DNA of 38,722 nt from a virus. The notes under the pieces were generated by a model. That model was given only the letters and a program-made list of their open reading frames with translations. It was not told the origin of the DNA and searched no databases. This document shows, in pieces, positions 21,872 to 30,708 of this stretch. Every line of letters begins with the position of its first letter. The stretch's first letter is position 1. Location: positions 1 to 38,722 of IMG/VR virus record IMGVR_UViG_3300032238_000540; one strand, 5' to 3'. The translations under genes and the position numbers were made by a program.

Positions 21872-23305
21872 TTACATGAGATTTTTAACTGCAACTCTAC
21901 GATAGTAGCGGTTGCTGTTAACACGAAGTCTACCGAGACCTTGTGAAGTACCTTCTGCAAATGGGTTAGCAACAATCCCGTAACGGGTTTTGAAGCCAAT
22001 TTTTGGTTGGAAGGAGTTCTCACCAACGGCACGAACCATTTGGAGAGGAACATAAGGACAGTAGAAGAGTCCAGCGTCATAAGGTGAAGAACCTTTATAA
22101 CCAACAACGTAGTATTGGTTGGTTCCTTGTGCCAGACCGCTGTTATCAGCAGCCAGGTTTGCCGAATATGGATCGATATAAACTCTGTACTTGCCTTGGA
22201 TAGTACCAGCAAAAGTATTGCCGGTGTCATCAACGTTGAGGTTAGCGTTGAGTGCAGGGGTATAATCGAGAACACCAGCCATGGTCAGTGCTGAAGCAAC
22301 GTCAGCAGAGCACATGATGATGTTACCTTTTCCTCTACGAGTTCTTTGAGCGATTCTGTTTGCATCTCTTTCGATTTGGAACAGAAGACCTTTGAACTTC
22401 TCAACTGACCAACGACCATTAGAGTCGATGTCAAGGTCGAATACACCAGCAGTAGCGGTATTTTCAACAGCACCTTGTTCAGCAATTTTGTAGATGGTAC
22501 GAATAACTTCGCGGTTGATTTCAGCAAGAATCTCAGTTGAGAGAATGTTTGCCAATTCCGCTTCAGCATTCAGACCATGAATTGCTTTAAGGTCTTGAGC
22601 GAGTTCTAACGAGTACTCTGCTTTCAGAGCACGTGATTTTGCAGTAACGGTGACTTTCTCGATTGAGAATGCCATCTGGTTGAAAGCATTGCTTCCAGTA
22701 CCATCAAGGTTTTCTGCATCACCAGTAGGCATACCTGAACCGACATTATATGCCGTTGAGGTTGCAGTACCTACAGGGTTGAGGATTGATGGGTTAGTAC
22801 CAGACTGAGTGGTTGTACCGATACCAGCAGCAGCATCAGCAAAACCGCCAGTGACATCAAATCCAGCATCTTGGCCAGAGAAGGTCGTATCTACTTCATT
22901 GTAGAATGCTTCAGTACCAGTTTGCGATGCGTAACGTGAACGCATTGCGAAGATGAGTCCAGTAGGACCGCTCATTGGTTGAACGCCAGCCAGGTCATAT
23001 GCGACCAGGTTTGGCATTGAACGACGGATGAGTGAAATCAGAACTGGATCGAAACCAGCGGTAGGACCGCCAGCAGCGGAAGTTCCGCCAAAACCACCAC
23101 CTGCACCAGCGGCATTACCACTGTTGGTTGGTGATTCCATCAGGCTCATGCCTGTGGAAAATGCTGATTCCTCACGGAGGAATTTTTCTTGGTTCTCTAA
23201 CAGGACAGCGGTTACTGCTCTACGATGGGAATCTTTGATTTGATCAAGACCCTCATAGTTGAGGAGTGGTGCCCACTTTTCCTGCAGATGTTCTGCGTTG
23301 AACAT
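21872..23305 (-). CDS. 23: Major capsid protein gp23
   Basis: 477-aa precursor of the main capsid subunit (T4: 521). Clear alignment along its length: FNAEHLQEKWAPLLNYEGL, RRSMPNLVAYDLAGVQPMSG, KAEYSLELAQDLKAIHGLNA, YRVYIDPYSAN and FKTRYGIVANPF. A gp21-type cleavage site (L/I-x-E) occurs as LME|S at residues 55-58, matching the T4 LTE|A site, so about 57 residues would be removed during head maturation. A Gly/Ala-rich stretch (about 64-80) follows the site. Gene order 22-23-terminator is conventional. No gene 24 vertex protein is nearby. Confidence 0.98.
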   Translation of the reverse strand: MFNAEHLQEKWAPLLNYEGLDQIKDSHRRAVTAVLLENQEKFLREESAFSTGMSLMESPTNSGNAAGAGGGFGGTSAAGGPTAGFDPVLISLIRRSMPNLVAYDLAGVQPMSGPTGLIFAMRSRYASQTGTEAFYNEVDTTFSGQDAGFDVTGGFADAAAGIGTTTQSGTNPSILNPVGTATSTAYNVGSGMPTGDAENLDGTGSNAFNQMAFSIEKVTVTAKSRALKAEYSLELAQDLKAIHGLNAEAELANILSTEILAEINREVIRTIYKIAEQGAVENTATAGVFDLDIDSNGRWSVEKFKGLLFQIERDANRIAQRTRRGKGNIIMCSADVASALTMAGVLDYTPALNANLNVDDTGNTFAGTIQGKYRVYIDPYSANLAADNSGLAQGTNQYYVVGYKGSSPYDAGLFYCPYVPLQMVRAVGENSFQPKIGFKTRYGIVANPFAEGTSQGLGRLRVNSNRYYRRVAVKNLM

Positions 23306-23351
23306 TTGCGTTTACCTTTTGTGAATGTTTACGTTTGATTTAATTTTAAAT

Positions 23352-24494
23352 TCAGTTTTTTGCAACTGCCTGAAGCGTTCTGAGGTATGCAGCCATTGTA
23401 CCTGAGACGGACTCAGATGCATGGTCTACACCTTCAGAAAGAGTTTCAGTGTGTGCTTTTGGAGTTTTGTTTGCTGGGAAATATGATTCTCTCAGCATCT
23501 CCAGTTTTTCACGATATTCTTCTTCACTTTCAAACTCAACACTTTCGGAAAGTGAAGCGAGCTTTTCTTTCTGAGAAAGTGCAAGACCCTCAGAAACTTG
23601 ATCTAAGATCCCATCAGCAACCGACTCTGCGAGACGTTTGTTAAGGGAGATATTTTTCTCAATTTGCTCGTTGAGTTTTGTCTCCATTTCATCAAGTTTT
23701 TCTACCATACTCTCTAATACATCATATCTATCTTCAGGGATTGTTACATAATGTTCTTCAAAAAGTCCTTTCATACCTGAAAGGAATGATTCAGTAAGCT
23801 CGGTTTTCAGACCGTGCTCAACAGCGAGTTCGTTTTCTACGAACCACTCTTCAGAAACATACTCCAGATAAGAGTCAACTCTTTCTGCGAGTGCTTCTTT
23901 GATTTCTTCAACTTCCTCAAGAAGTCTTTGCTCATATTGAGCTTCGACTGCTTCTTTAATTTGAGAAATCTTAGATTTCAAAGCAGCTTCAAAAATAATT
24001 TTTGCTTTTTCTTTGAAACCTTCGGAGAGTTCTTCTCCACCAAGGAGTGCATTTACATCATCTTCGATTTGGAAAGACTCTTCCATTTCTTCTTCCTCTT
24101 CCTCTTCCTCTTTTTTGGAAGATTTTTTAGAAGATTTTTTGCCACCTTCTTCCTCTTCTTCTTCCTCTTCCTCTTCTTCTTTGGCTTCTAAGAGTTCTTC
24201 GTCTTCATCATATTCAGATTCTTCTTTCATACCCTTCATTGGGTCAGCAGCCTTAGCACCTTTATTGACAACATCTTTGACTTGCTTCAGAGTTGCGCCA
24301 GGTGTTTTCAGTTTTGCTGAATCATCATCTGGACGATAATTGGATGGATCTGGTCCACCCAGATCTTCCCAACTTGTTCCTTGACCACCAGTGGTCATTT
24401 TTGGCATTGGATCTGCTGCTTTTGCATTGGCATTAACAGCAGTTCTGGATTGCTTAGTGCCTACTTCCATTTCTTGTAAATCTCCACGAGACAT
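23352..24494 (-). CDS. 22: Prohead scaffold (core) protein gp22, extended
   Basis: Helical scaffold that shapes the prohead and is cut by gp21 to internal peptides. 380 aa, about 110 longer than T4 gp22. Residues 1-100 contain two copies of an AKAADPM motif; about 105-136 is a low-complexity block of two poly-Glu runs (11 and 8 residues) around GGKKSSKKSSKK; about 140-360 is long charged helix with cleavage-like motifs such as LEE and LRE. Recognised from position before gene 23 and composition. Has a TATAAATA promoter and a GGAGAG Shine-Dalgarno. Confidence 0.88.
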   Translation of the reverse strand: MSRGDLQEMEVGTKQSRTAVNANAKAADPMPKMTTGGQGTSWEDLGGPDPSNYRPDDDSAKLKTPGATLKQVKDVVNKGAKAADPMKGMKEESEYDEDEELLEAKEEEEEEEEEEEGGKKSSKKSSKKEEEEEEEEMEESFQIEDDVNALLGGEELSEGFKEKAKIIFEAALKSKISQIKEAVEAQYEQRLLEEVEEIKEALAERVDSYLEYVSEEWFVENELAVEHGLKTELTESFLSGMKGLFEEHYVTIPEDRYDVLESMVEKLDEMETKLNEQIEKNISLNKRLAESVADGILDQVSEGLALSQKEKLASLSESVEFESEEEYREKLEMLRESYFPANKTPKAHTETLSEGVDHASESVSGTMAAYLRTLQAVAKN

Positions 24495-24533
24495 TTGAAC
24501 TCTCCGTTTAACCTTGAAGTTATAAACTATATT

Positions 24534-24541
24534 TATTTATA
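24534..24541 (-). promoter_or_regulatory. Late promoter TATAAATA before gene 22
   Basis: Perfect late consensus in the AT-rich 49-base gap between genes 21 and 22, followed by GGAGAG and the gp22 start at 24494. Probably the main source of gp22 and gp23 message, ending at the terminator at 21821-21850. Confidence 0.82.
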
Positions 24542-24543
24542 AA

Positions 24544-25194
24544 TTATAAATTTGCTAGAAAATCATTGAACAGATTCAATTTCTGCTCATCGAGTTTCTT
24601 TTGGTCTACAAGAGTGTTGATTCTTGCATAAGTTTTTGCAGCATACTTTTCACGAAGAATGCCACCATCCCAAACCCATTCTTTACCTTCCATAATACCT
24701 GATACGAATGCATCAGGTGCTGAAGGATCTGCAACAATATCTGCTGCAGTTGCAAGCATAAAGTCTTCACCTACAACATTGATTCCTTCTCTAGAAACTC
24801 TAAGTGATCCAACACCACGAGAAGAAACACCTAATTTTACACCTTCGCTAATCAGTGATTCTGCAATTTTACCCATTGGAGTATTAAGGATTTTAGCCTT
24901 ACCAATGAAGTTGGAACCACTCTCACGAAGAGAAGTAATTTTATGAGAAACACGATCAAGGTTTACAGTAGGGCCATCTGGATGTCCGAGTTCTCCAAGA
25001 GCTCTTCCTGCTTGAACATGATTTTCATTATAACGAGCAACTTCACGACGAAGAGTTTCCATAGGATACATACGACCATTGCGGTTTTTGATATCCCCTT
25101 GAAGGAAAACACCTTCAATGTAGAGTGACTTTTTACCGTTGCGTTCTTCAACGATAAACTCTACTGATTCGATTTCTTCTCTAATGAGTTTCAT
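24544..25194 (-). CDS. 21: Prohead maturation protease gp21
   Basis: 216-aa serine protease (T4: 212) that cleaves head proteins after L/I-x-E. The start is the ATG at 25194 (MKLIREEIESVEFIVEERNG), one base after the upstream stop; a longer TTG reading from 25266 lies inside the upstream gene. Herpesvirus-type catalytic elements: the histidine in LGELGHPDGP, the serine in GVSSRGVGSL, and FEWV-like tail EGKEWVWDGG. Position 20-...-21-22-23 as in T4. Confidence 0.95.
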   Translation of the reverse strand: MKLIREEIESVEFIVEERNGKKSLYIEGVFLQGDIKNRNGRMYPMETLRREVARYNENHVQAGRALGELGHPDGPTVNLDRVSHKITSLRESGSNFIGKAKILNTPMGKIAESLISEGVKLGVSSRGVGSLRVSREGINVVGEDFMLATAADIVADPSAPDAFVSGIMEGKEWVWDGGILREKYAAKTYARINTLVDQKKLDEQKLNLFNDFLANL

Positions 25195-25195
25195 T

Positions 25196-25747
25196 TTATG
25201 CTTGACCGGTAATTTGTACTTGTTGTGTATAGAGAACTCCAGCACCAGTATCAGTAATGGCTGCAACTTTAATGGAATTTCTCAGAGTTGCATCTGGATC
25301 TGCAAATGCTGTTGCAATTCCTGAAGTATCAGTTGCAATTCCAATACGAGTGGAATAATATCCACCTTGATTTGACGTATTATATACTTGAACCACTGGA
25401 TAATGAGTAAAATTATAATAAGTTTGGGTTGATGCAGTCAAACTTACATAATCTCCAATACCAAATGGTGATGCTTGGCCTTCTGGGAAATCAACATATG
25501 TTGTAGTTCCTGTAGTTACTCCAACAATTCTTGCCGATCCATTATCAATTGCAAGAGTTGCGGAAGTTCCCGAAGGAATGCAGTAATCACTTGTCGTAGC
25601 AGTTGGTTCTGTTCCAATCGCAACAAACGCATTTGCACCAGTTGCAACTAATCTGAGAGTATTGGTTCTCCCAGAAAAGGCGGCTGATTTTGATGAAGTT
25701 GTGGATGTGGTAAATGATACACCAGATCCAACTGGTCTATGAGTCAT
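25196..25747 (-). CDS. Unknown virion-type protein (183 aa)
   Basis: Not assigned to a family. The protein is rich in Thr, Ser, Gly and Ala with beta-strand periodicity (NTLRLVATGANAFVAIG, SARIVGVTTGTTTYVDF, YYNFTHYPVVQVYN), has a single cysteine and no signal peptide, which fits a beta-sandwich structural or head-decoration protein. It lies between the collagen-like fibre and protease gp21, an insertion relative to T4. Preceded by an AATAAATA late-promoter match at 25772-25779. Confidence 0.7.
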   Translation of the reverse strand: MTHRPVGSGVSFTTSTTSSKSAAFSGRTNTLRLVATGANAFVAIGTEPTATTSDYCIPSGTSATLAIDNGSARIVGVTTGTTTYVDFPEGQASPFGIGDYVSLTASTQTYYNFTHYPVVQVYNTSNQGGYYSTRIGIATDTSGIATAFADPDATLRNSIKVAAITDTGAGVLYTQQVQITGQA

Positions 25748-25771
25748 TATTCTTATAATACATTTATTAGT

Positions 25772-25779
25772 TATTTATT
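25772..25779 (-). promoter_or_regulatory. Candidate late promoter AATAAATA
   Basis: Matches NATAAATA on the minus strand in the 50-base gap before the 183-aa virion-type gene; the background is AT-rich, so chance occurrence is possible. Confidence 0.5.
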
Positions 25780-25797
25780 ATTTGTTTGATTTGAGTT

Positions 25798-28125
25798 TTA
25801 ATTAATTTTAAATATCTCCATTTTAGTCCAGGCTCCGTCAGCAGTTCCAACAACAACTTGACTAGTTGGGTTCCCACTATAAACAGTAAAATCAATATAA
25901 TCTGTAGTTCCGTTCATCGTCACAATTCCGCAAGCATTCATTGTATAAGCAAAAGTTTGTATACCAACTTGAGATATTGCAAAAGTGCTACCATTTTTTC
26001 TTAATTGAATATTTGTTTGATTGTTTGTAACAGACCCTGCCTGCCAATTTACCATTACATCAGCGCGATAAGTTCCTGCAACAGTTGGAGTTGTGCGAGT
26101 CGTAATACCACTATACCAACCATTAGTATCACTTGTTGCAGTAAAACCAATTAAAGCATCAGCATTACTAGATATAGTTTGGTTTGTTGTTCTTGCAAGT
26201 TTTACATAATAATTTCCAGGTGCGTTTAGATTTGAAGTAAATGTATTAATTCCAGTAAATGTATTATTTGTTGATAAGATTGATGATCCACTTAATCCTT
26301 GAACACCTTGATTGCTTAATCCCTGAACACCTTGAGTTCCTTGAGTTCCTTGAGTTCCTTGAGAACCCTGAGATCCTGTTGTCCCTTGAGAACCTAAAGT
26401 TCCTTGTACTCCTTGAACACCTTGAGATCCCTGAGCTCCTGTTCTTCCTTGTGATCCAGTAGAACCTTGAGCTCCTGTTGTTCCTTGAACAACTCCAGAC
26501 ACTTGTTGAATTGTTACAATTGCAGAAGGAATTGCCGGAATATTCACTGGAACATTAGTTCCCGGAACAGTAATTGAAGTAATTATTCCAGTGCGTGTAA
26601 TTTGAACATTGGGATCATCAACCATCCACTTATATTCAATATAATCACCAGCATTCATATCAACAATAAAGTTCCAGGATGGAACTGTTTCTGCATTTGT
26701 ACCTTGAACTGCAACAGTACTATTTGTATCTGGTATATCTACGCCATTTTTACTCAACCAAATCCAAATATTGCCGGTTGAACCAGAAGGTTTGTCCAAT
26801 TGAAATGAGAATTGTGTATTATATGTTCCACCGTATTGAGCAACAATTTGAGAATTATTTTGAATATAAAATCCATTTGCAGCTGCAGTGGTATTCAATT
26901 TTACTGATGTTGTACTTGCAATACCAGTAGCTTGAGTGGTCGTATCATAAAAAGAACCATAATAACCAATGGTTCCAAAACCAGTTGGGCCAGTATTTCC
27001 TTGAATACCTTGAATTCCTTGAGACCCTTGATGTCCCTGAACACCTTGAACTCCTTGCGTTCCTTGAATACCTTGTGCTGCAAATTGTCCAGGAATACCT
27101 TGAGTTCCTTGTAAACCCTGAATACCTTGAGTTCCTTGAAGTCCTTGAGTTCCTTGAGTTCCTATAGAACCTTGAATTCCTACAGAACCTTGAGAACCAG
27201 TTAAACCTTGAGTACCCAGAGTTCCTTGAGAGCCCAAAGTTCCTTGAAGTCCTTGGGTTCCTTGAATGCCTTGAAGTCCTTGAGTTCCTTGAGTACCCAG
27301 AGTTCCTTGAGAGCCCAAAGTTCCTTGAAGTCCTTGAATACCTTGAGTTCCAAAAGTTCCTTGGGTTCCAAATGTTCCTTGAACACCTTGAGCAGCAAAT
27401 TCTCCGGGAATACCTTGTGCTCCCTGAGAACCTTGAATTCCAAATCCCTGAGTTCCTTGAGCTCCTTGTGCTCCACCACCCTGAGTAACTGTTACAAATT
27501 CTGCCTCATTTGTAGTAGAATTCCACTGCAAAAACTTACCATCATAGGCACTTGAATTTGTTGCAACGCCGACAACATCATCCAAATATCTAATGCGAGT
27601 TTCTCCTCCACCACCAAGGGTTGAAAGTTGTTGCTGAATTCTTTCTAAGAATAATCTATAATGTTTTTGTATATCATCAAGAGTTGCAAAATTTTGGGTA
27701 AGTGGTGTTAGAGGATCTGTCTGAATTTTTTGATCGGAAGGTTCTGCAAGAAGTCCTAAAGATTTTTCAATTAATGTTTCTTCTTTAAGTTCTTCTTCTG
27801 TTACTATTTCTTCTGCTACAATCTCTTCTATTGGATCTGGATTTTGCAAATCCTCTGCAAAATCTTCTATGATTTCATCTATTTTATCAGATACTTTTTG
27901 ATCATCTAATGTATTTTCGGTAGCTTCAGAATACAAAAAGTCTTCAAAAACTTTTATCTGCTTCTCTATCTTTTTTTTATTTTCTTTATTTTTCTTTTTT
28001 AACGTAGAAACTTCTTCGAATATGTCATCAAGATTCAAATCTCCAATAACGGATTTGAACTCTTCTTCCTTTTTTCGTTTCTCTTCTGCAATTAAACTAA
28101 AGAACGAAGATAAATCTTCAGACAT
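25798..28125 (-). CDS. Collagen-like fibre protein with beta-rich heads
   Basis: 775-aa modular protein. Residues 1-170 are charged alpha-helix/coiled coil; about 178-215 is a phage-fibre linker (RIRYLDDVVGVATNSSAYDG); about 216-370 is a collagen-like G-x-Q triplet region (GTQGIQGLQG); about 375-540 is a beta-rich domain resembling C1q/TNF folds (YNTQFSFQLDKPSG, NIWIWLSKNGVDIP, MNAGDYIEYKWMVDD); about 545-610 is a second, shorter collagen region; the rest is a second C1q-like head (TYRADVMVNWQAG, IQLRKNGSTFAIS). Two GIPG-[EQ]-FAAQG units interrupt the first collagen block. Likely a head- or tail-attached trimeric fibre. Starts four bases after the 56-aa core protein stop. Confidence 0.85.
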   Translation of the reverse strand: MSEDLSSFFSLIAEEKRKKEEEFKSVIGDLNLDDIFEEVSTLKKKNKENKKKIEKQIKVFEDFLYSEATENTLDDQKVSDKIDEIIEDFAEDLQNPDPIEEIVAEEIVTEEELKEETLIEKSLGLLAEPSDQKIQTDPLTPLTQNFATLDDIQKHYRLFLERIQQQLSTLGGGGETRIRYLDDVVGVATNSSAYDGKFLQWNSTTNEAEFVTVTQGGGAQGAQGTQGFGIQGSQGAQGIPGEFAAQGVQGTFGTQGTFGTQGIQGLQGTLGSQGTLGTQGTQGLQGIQGTQGLQGTLGSQGTLGTQGLTGSQGSVGIQGSIGTQGTQGLQGTQGIQGLQGTQGIPGQFAAQGIQGTQGVQGVQGHQGSQGIQGIQGNTGPTGFGTIGYYGSFYDTTTQATGIASTTSVKLNTTAAANGFYIQNNSQIVAQYGGTYNTQFSFQLDKPSGSTGNIWIWLSKNGVDIPDTNSTVAVQGTNAETVPSWNFIVDMNAGDYIEYKWMVDDPNVQITRTGIITSITVPGTNVPVNIPAIPSAIVTIQQVSGVVQGTTGAQGSTGSQGRTGAQGSQGVQGVQGTLGSQGTTGSQGSQGTQGTQGTQGVQGLSNQGVQGLSGSSILSTNNTFTGINTFTSNLNAPGNYYVKLARTTNQTISSNADALIGFTATSDTNGWYSGITTRTTPTVAGTYRADVMVNWQAGSVTNNQTNIQLRKNGSTFAISQVGIQTFAYTMNACGIVTMNGTTDYIDFTVYSGNPTSQVVVGTADGAWTKMEIFKIN
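27206..27336 (-). repeat. 50-base perfect direct repeat in collagen coding region
   Basis: Copies at 27206-27255 and 27287-27336 are identical, 81 bases (27 codons, nine triplets) apart, within many shorter imperfect repeats of the same nine-base theme. Suggests recent in-frame duplication. Confidence 0.85.
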
Positions 28126-28128
28126 TTA

Positions 28129-28299
28129 TCACTCTTCCTCATCATACTCTTGAGTAGAATTGTCAAACATTGAAGATGCAACTACAGGTCTAAATTCATC
28201 TACTTTTTCCCCAGCCTTTGCAAAAAGCAAGTCTTTAATTTTGTCACTGATTTGTGAAGGACTTTCATCAGTAACAATCATATCCATTAATTCGTCCAT
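28129..28299 (-). CDS. Small prohead core protein (gp67/gp68-like)
   Basis: 56-aa ORF, ATG 28299 to TGA 28129: MDELMDMIVTDESPSQISDK, KIKDLLFAKAGEKVDEF, RPVVASSMF and an acidic tail ending EYDEEE. In T4 the small core genes 67 and 68 lie between genes 20 and 21; the place after the portal, small size, helical pattern and acidic end fit that role. Sequence identity to either T4 protein is not obvious, so I give no gene number. A late-promoter match (28324-28331) lies just upstream. Confidence 0.72.
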   Translation of the reverse strand: MDELMDMIVTDESPSQISDKIKDLLFAKAGEKVDEFRPVVASSMFDNSTQEYDEEE

Positions 28300-28323
28300 A
28301 ACTTCTAGAATAAGTATCGTTGT

Positions 28324-28331
28324 TATTTATT
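28324..28331 (-). promoter_or_regulatory. Candidate late promoter AATAAATA
   Basis: NATAAATA match overlapping the gp20 stop codon; it lies 25 bases before the small core protein start and could also serve the collagen-like fibre gene. Confidence 0.55.
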
Positions 28332-30030
28332 AGATTTCACCACCCTTAGGAGGTTTTGGCATTTCAATTTGTTTACCACTTGCTTCAGTTGCAGCACCTT
28401 GAGCATCTGTATTTGGTTCCATCACTGGAGCACCAAGATCTCCACCAACTCCTGGAGCTGCTGGCATTGGTTGTCCAGTTGTTGGATCAATCATCATCGT
28501 TGCAGGATCTGGAATTACTCCAGTTTTGATTTCCTTATCAATAAGCATATCTTGTTCAAGAATTTCAACATCAGTTTGACGAAGAACTTTTCTGCGAACA
28601 TAATCCTGTGAGAAATATTTACCAACATATGGTTCTGCTTGGGCAACCATATTCAATCTTTCTGCAAATAGTTCTGCTTCTTTAAGTTCAGCGAAGTGAT
28701 TATCATAGAGGAAGTCATATTGAATATGCTCACTCATAACTTCCCAATCATCTGGAGTAATGATATTTTTTAAAATAAGTTGAGTCTTGAGCATATCATT
28801 AAACAGATTTGAGAATCTCTTTCTCAAACGCCCAACAAACTTACTGAACTTAACTTCATCACGCAGAATTTCTGAAGAACGACCAAGGTTAAATCCTGCT
28901 TCTCCGCCAATTCTAGATGCAGGAACATTCAATGATCTAAAAAGTTTTTCTTGAAAATATTTAATATCAGTAATTTCGCCAAGATTTTGACCGCCTGGAA
29001 GAGTGGTGATTTCTGTACCGCGACCACCTTCTCTACGTGGAAGCCAAAAATCTTCGAGCATACTCATGTATTTTTTATCATCACGGATTTCACCAGTGTT
29101 TGCATCATACACAAGTTTATTGCGATAACGCATCATTACATCACGAAGATATTGTTCTGCTTTGACTTTGGGAAGATTACCAACATCAATATAGAAAATT
29201 CTTCTCTCTGGAGCACGAGACAATCTATAGATGACAAGACTATCTTCAATCATGCGAAGCTGATTGAGTGCCTTGATTGCCTTATGAAGATATGAAAGAG
29301 TTGATCCTTTATTTCTATCTACAAGACCTGAAGTGCAATATGCAATTGCATCTCTTGCAATTTTAATTCCTTTATTATCACCCAATGATGATGGATTTGA
29401 TGTTGGATATGTTGCCTGAGGAGTATAGATGAAATATTCCTCAATCTGAGGAAATTCATATTGCATTGGATTATCTTGATTGACGTTTGCCAATCTAATT
29501 TGATTATCTTTTGCTTGCTTCGTTGTCTGTCTGACATAACGAATTTTCATTGCATCAATATATCTTAATTCCTGAATACCTTCATGAGGATTTTTAAGAT
29601 CAATAACTTTATGATAATGAAGTCTTCCGTCAATATACCAGTTTCTATAGATTTCGTGACACTTTTTGTCAAAATCTAAAAGATCTAAAATATGTTTAAA
29701 TTCTTCTCTAATTTTTTTCTTAATGCCATCACTGGCATTTAAGTTTGATAATTCAATTGATACCGGAGTATCATTCGTATCCGATACAATTGCTTCGTTT
29801 ACAATATCTTCGATTGCACTATCACACTCTGGATGCAGAGCCATTTCACGGTATCTCTTAATGAGATCAAATTCAGTTCTATAAATTCCCTCAATATCAA
29901 CATAAGAACCAAAAAAACCGCTGGTTAAATAGTGGTCGACCCCGTCCTCATTATTAGGAGGAACGGGGGAAACCGCAGTCGGTGATAATGGTTCTTTATC
30001 CTCAATAGAGAAACCAAAAAGTTTTGCCAT
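28330..30030 (-). CDS. 20: Portal protein gp20
   Basis: 566-aa subunit of the dodecameric portal through which DNA enters and leaves the head (T4: 524). Typical segments: EGIYRTEFDLIKRYREMALH, DSAIEDIVNEAIV, YIDGRLHYHKVID, YRLSRAPERRIFYIDVGNLP, EFWLPRREGGRG-like DFWLPRREGGRG and ITTLPGGQNLGEI, all hallmarks of T4-type portals. The final 50 residues are Pro/Gly/Met-rich. This is the standard marker gene for cyanomyovirus phylogeny. Confidence 0.98.
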   Translation of the reverse strand: MAKLFGFSIEDKEPLSPTAVSPVPPNNEDGVDHYLTSGFFGSYVDIEGIYRTEFDLIKRYREMALHPECDSAIEDIVNEAIVSDTNDTPVSIELSNLNASDGIKKKIREEFKHILDLLDFDKKCHEIYRNWYIDGRLHYHKVIDLKNPHEGIQELRYIDAMKIRYVRQTTKQAKDNQIRLANVNQDNPMQYEFPQIEEYFIYTPQATYPTSNPSSLGDNKGIKIARDAIAYCTSGLVDRNKGSTLSYLHKAIKALNQLRMIEDSLVIYRLSRAPERRIFYIDVGNLPKVKAEQYLRDVMMRYRNKLVYDANTGEIRDDKKYMSMLEDFWLPRREGGRGTEITTLPGGQNLGEITDIKYFQEKLFRSLNVPASRIGGEAGFNLGRSSEILRDEVKFSKFVGRLRKRFSNLFNDMLKTQLILKNIITPDDWEVMSEHIQYDFLYDNHFAELKEAELFAERLNMVAQAEPYVGKYFSQDYVRRKVLRQTDVEILEQDMLIDKEIKTGVIPDPATMMIDPTTGQPMPAAPGVGGDLGAPVMEPNTDAQGAATEASGKQIEMPKPPKGGEI

Positions 30031-30053
30031 TATTAAAGTTTAGTCTTGTGTAC

Positions 30054-30061
30054 TATTTATC
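30054..30061 (-). promoter_or_regulatory. Candidate late promoter GATAAATA
   Basis: NATAAATA match overlapping the gp19 stop (TGATAAATA) and 24 bases before the gp20 start. Confidence 0.55.
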
Positions 30062-30674
30062 AGGCACCAGCACCAGGGGCTTCTGGATAGAAGTATTGAA
30101 CTTGGAATTCTACCGTAAACTCTTCAATTGTATCTCCAGTATCATATGATAATGCAATATCTGATACAGTAGTTGGGAAAATATCTTGGAACCTATATTG
30201 TGCTAAGATATTTGCAGGACCTGAAGTTGTTGATTGTCCTTGATTGCCAGCAGCAGTTCTTCCAAGTTGATAGACAGTTGCATTGCCCATGTAATCTGTT
30301 GGATTTGTCAGACCAGAACTATCTCCATATTGAGCAACGTTTTGCATCCATGCCTCAAATGCTCTTCTATGAGTGAAGTTTTCATCATTAATAACAGTTA
30401 CAGTCCAAACATCAAATGTTCTGTCACCAGCAACTTTTAAAACACGACCTCTGAATGGAACATCAATTGGTGCAACAGTTGATGCTGGTAAAGCAGCTGC
30501 TTTGCATAAGAATCTAAAATTTTCAGAATCAAATGCTCCAGTTCCATCACCTTGAATGCCAAGGTTTACACCTGCTGGGAAAGCAACGTTAACTTCAAAT
30601 AAGTTTGGGCGAGCACCGCCCCCAATCATTTTTGATTTAAATTGTGAGATGTTTCTTGTTGGAATTTGTGCCAT
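30060..30674 (-). CDS. 19: Tail tube protein gp19
   Basis: 204-aa subunit of the inner tail tube (T4: 163). Opening QFKSKMIGGGARPNLFEVNV, the ALPASTVAPIDVPFRGRVLK motif with the PFRGR signature, and FTHRRAFEAWMQNVAQYGD are typical. A Gly/Ser/Thr-rich insertion near residue 145 accounts for part of the added length. Strong Shine-Dalgarno AAGGAGG. Follows gp18 as in T4. Confidence 0.95.
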   Translation of the reverse strand: MAQIPTRNISQFKSKMIGGGARPNLFEVNVAFPAGVNLGIQGDGTGAFDSENFRFLCKAAALPASTVAPIDVPFRGRVLKVAGDRTFDVWTVTVINDENFTHRRAFEAWMQNVAQYGDSSGLTNPTDYMGNATVYQLGRTAAGNQGQSTTSGPANILAQYRFQDIFPTTVSDIALSYDTGDTIEEFTVEFQVQYFYPEAPGAGA

Positions 30675-30708
30675 TTTTAGGGTCCTCCTTAGTAATTAAT
30701 TATGTTAG

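Noticed and set aside
21706-22275. 189-aa minus-strand frame spanning the end of gp23, the terminator and the start of the HNH gene
   Set aside because: It is a shadow of gp23 and runs through the hairpin; the real genes on both sides are certain.
26259-27555. Leu/Glu- and Ser/Leu-rich plus-strand frames and a CRISPR-like look in the collagen gene
   Set aside because: They arise from the nine-base collagen-type repeats; no constant repeat with unique spacers exists, so this is neither CRISPR nor a set of genes.
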